This document shows positions 62,866 to 64,000 of a stretch of DNA of 64,000 bases, piece after piece. The translations under genes and the position numbers were made by a program. How positions within the stretch are numbered: position 1 is the first letter of the stretch; each line of letters opens with the position of its first letter. Location of the stretch: NCBI GenBank assembly GCA_007844125.1, contig CM017561.1:28394693-28458692 (forward strand), read 5' to 3'. Below the pieces are notes generated by a model, which did not search any database, was not told the DNA's origin, and saw only the letters and a program-made list of their open reading frames with translations. The DNA comes from Sinonovacula constricta (taxonomy: Eukaryota > Mollusca > Bivalvia > Cardiida > Solecurtidae).

Positions 62866-64000
62866 TATAATACCGTTTTTAATAAGTGTTGTCTTTGTTT
62901 CATTGAACACTTTATAGACTATCACTGATTGGCTCTGTTTAGGTTCTTTGTATGATATCTTATTGTATTTTCTATACAATGAATCTGTTACATTTTCTGG
63001 CGTAACGATTTAAATAGAAGAACATTATACAATAAATTTATATAATCAAATGAAATAAAACGGGTGAATACAGGTGAATAACTTATAATTCCAACACTTA
63101 ACTATTTCTAACATGATGATACAACAATTATGGAAAAATGTTATGATCGTAAGTGAAACTTATGTTCATAACTGATAAAAAAATACTTACATATGCTTAA
63201 ATTTGACAGTTCATAGTCTTGTCCTTCAGCAACAGTACTTGCCGGAAGCGGATATGAGACGCGCACAGTTTGAAGAAACTAATTTCAGTAAGAATAAGTT
63301 CGAACTATTCATTTCCTCTCGCTTTTCACCATATTAACAAATTCCAGGTCTATACAACATAAGGTAAAGATTATAACCATTTATAAGCAATATGTACATA
63401 ACAAACATCTTAGAATACGGAAACTTTTAACCCTAGACTCTACTCAACTCTGCTTTTGTAGTAGTATTGATCTTGTATACTGTTTATACTTCTTACCAAA
63501 GACAAAATGTATGTACATATGGCTTTATTCACCATCCCGTCACGTTACAAAAGGCAACCAGCTATTTTTTTAATTGCAAGCTACACATTATTGTTGCAAG
63601 CTACAGTGTTAAAAAATTGATTACTCAGACCTTTTGAATATTTTTTTCTGAATATTATTTTTTTTACAGAACAGCTGCAATTTTCTGTTGTTGCCAGCTG
63701 GACCCATACAAAAAATACATTCCATAAAAGGCATCGCTCCGCTCCCTAGAGCGGAACCATTAATGGTAGTAAATCTTATTAAGTCCAGATGAGCAAGGAA
63801 AAAATTATCTACATTTACATGTAGAATTCTGTAAATTCCAGAAAACGACTTTACGTGCAGATTTTACTTCCCGCGGAAGTGCAATCTGACTAACATTCAT
63901 CGCTTAATTCATATTCAATAAGCTTATACTCATTTATAAATAATATTGTCATCTACTTACCCAAGCATTAGCCTCATTTGAAAATTCGCTGAAGGCCTAA
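62866..64000. other. no confirmed gene; window end
   Basis: AT-rich with two small less AT-rich islands: near 63235-63280 (GCCGGAAGCGG, GAGACGCGCACAG) and near 63865-63885 (TCCCGCGGAAGTG). Minus-strand GTAAGT donor-like sites lie just below them (about 63190 and 63955), so a minus-strand first exon is conceivable but unproven. Confidence 0.35.

Overview
This is a eukaryotic, AT-rich, intron-rich and repeat-rich invertebrate window. The style of its repeats (tRNA-derived SINEs with perfect target-site duplications, long minisatellites, many short TIR elements) fits a mollusc, probably a bivalve; that placement is inference. There is no bacterial, phage, CRISPR or operon structure.

One protein-coding gene is clear: a 5-aminolevulinate synthase (ALAS, first enzyme of haem synthesis) on the minus strand, 25318 down to 16647. 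I assembled ten coding exons by GT/AG borders and reading phase. They join into a continuous frame of 610 codons plus stop, with three Cys-Pro haem-regulatory motifs in the N-terminal region, the PLP-binding core with Lys409 in GTLGKAFG, and a normal C-terminus. A splice acceptor lies 7 nt before the start codon, so at least one non-coding 5' exon and the promoter lie above 25.33 kb and were not identified. Its introns carry an hAT-like element, two small inverted-repeat elements and two SINE copies.

Layout. 0-14 kb: five copies of one dispersed repeat (family D), a decayed ~70-bp tandem array, a TG microsatellite and a 2.3-kb minisatellite (array 1, 56/58-bp units, 342-bp higher-order repeat). 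14-26 kb: ALAS and its 3' flank. 26-34 kb: mostly featureless, with one exon-like segment near 33.8 kb. 34-41.4 kb: two minisatellites. Array 2 (39-bp units) is split by a 1.86-kb TIR element that itself contains another TIR element. Array 3 (48-bp units, 7-unit higher-order repeat) appears to have grown from a piece of a SINE. 42-58 kb: SINEs, a hairpin-forming dispersed repeat and microsatellites. 58-63 kb: three DNA-transposon-like elements (pogo-like, Mutator-like with a 100-codon zinc-finger ORF, and an element whose terminal repeats are built of ~15-bp subrepeats).

The repeats give a readable insertion history: SINE-C, then a Mutator-like element inside it; array 2, then a TIR element in it, and a second element within that one; a TIR element at 61-63 kb with SINE-B inside. 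The most unusual items are the Mutator-like element whose ORF stop lies in its own terminal repeat, and the minisatellite seeded by a SINE. I found no convincing new multi-gene system. Most long open frames here arise because minisatellite periods are multiples of three.
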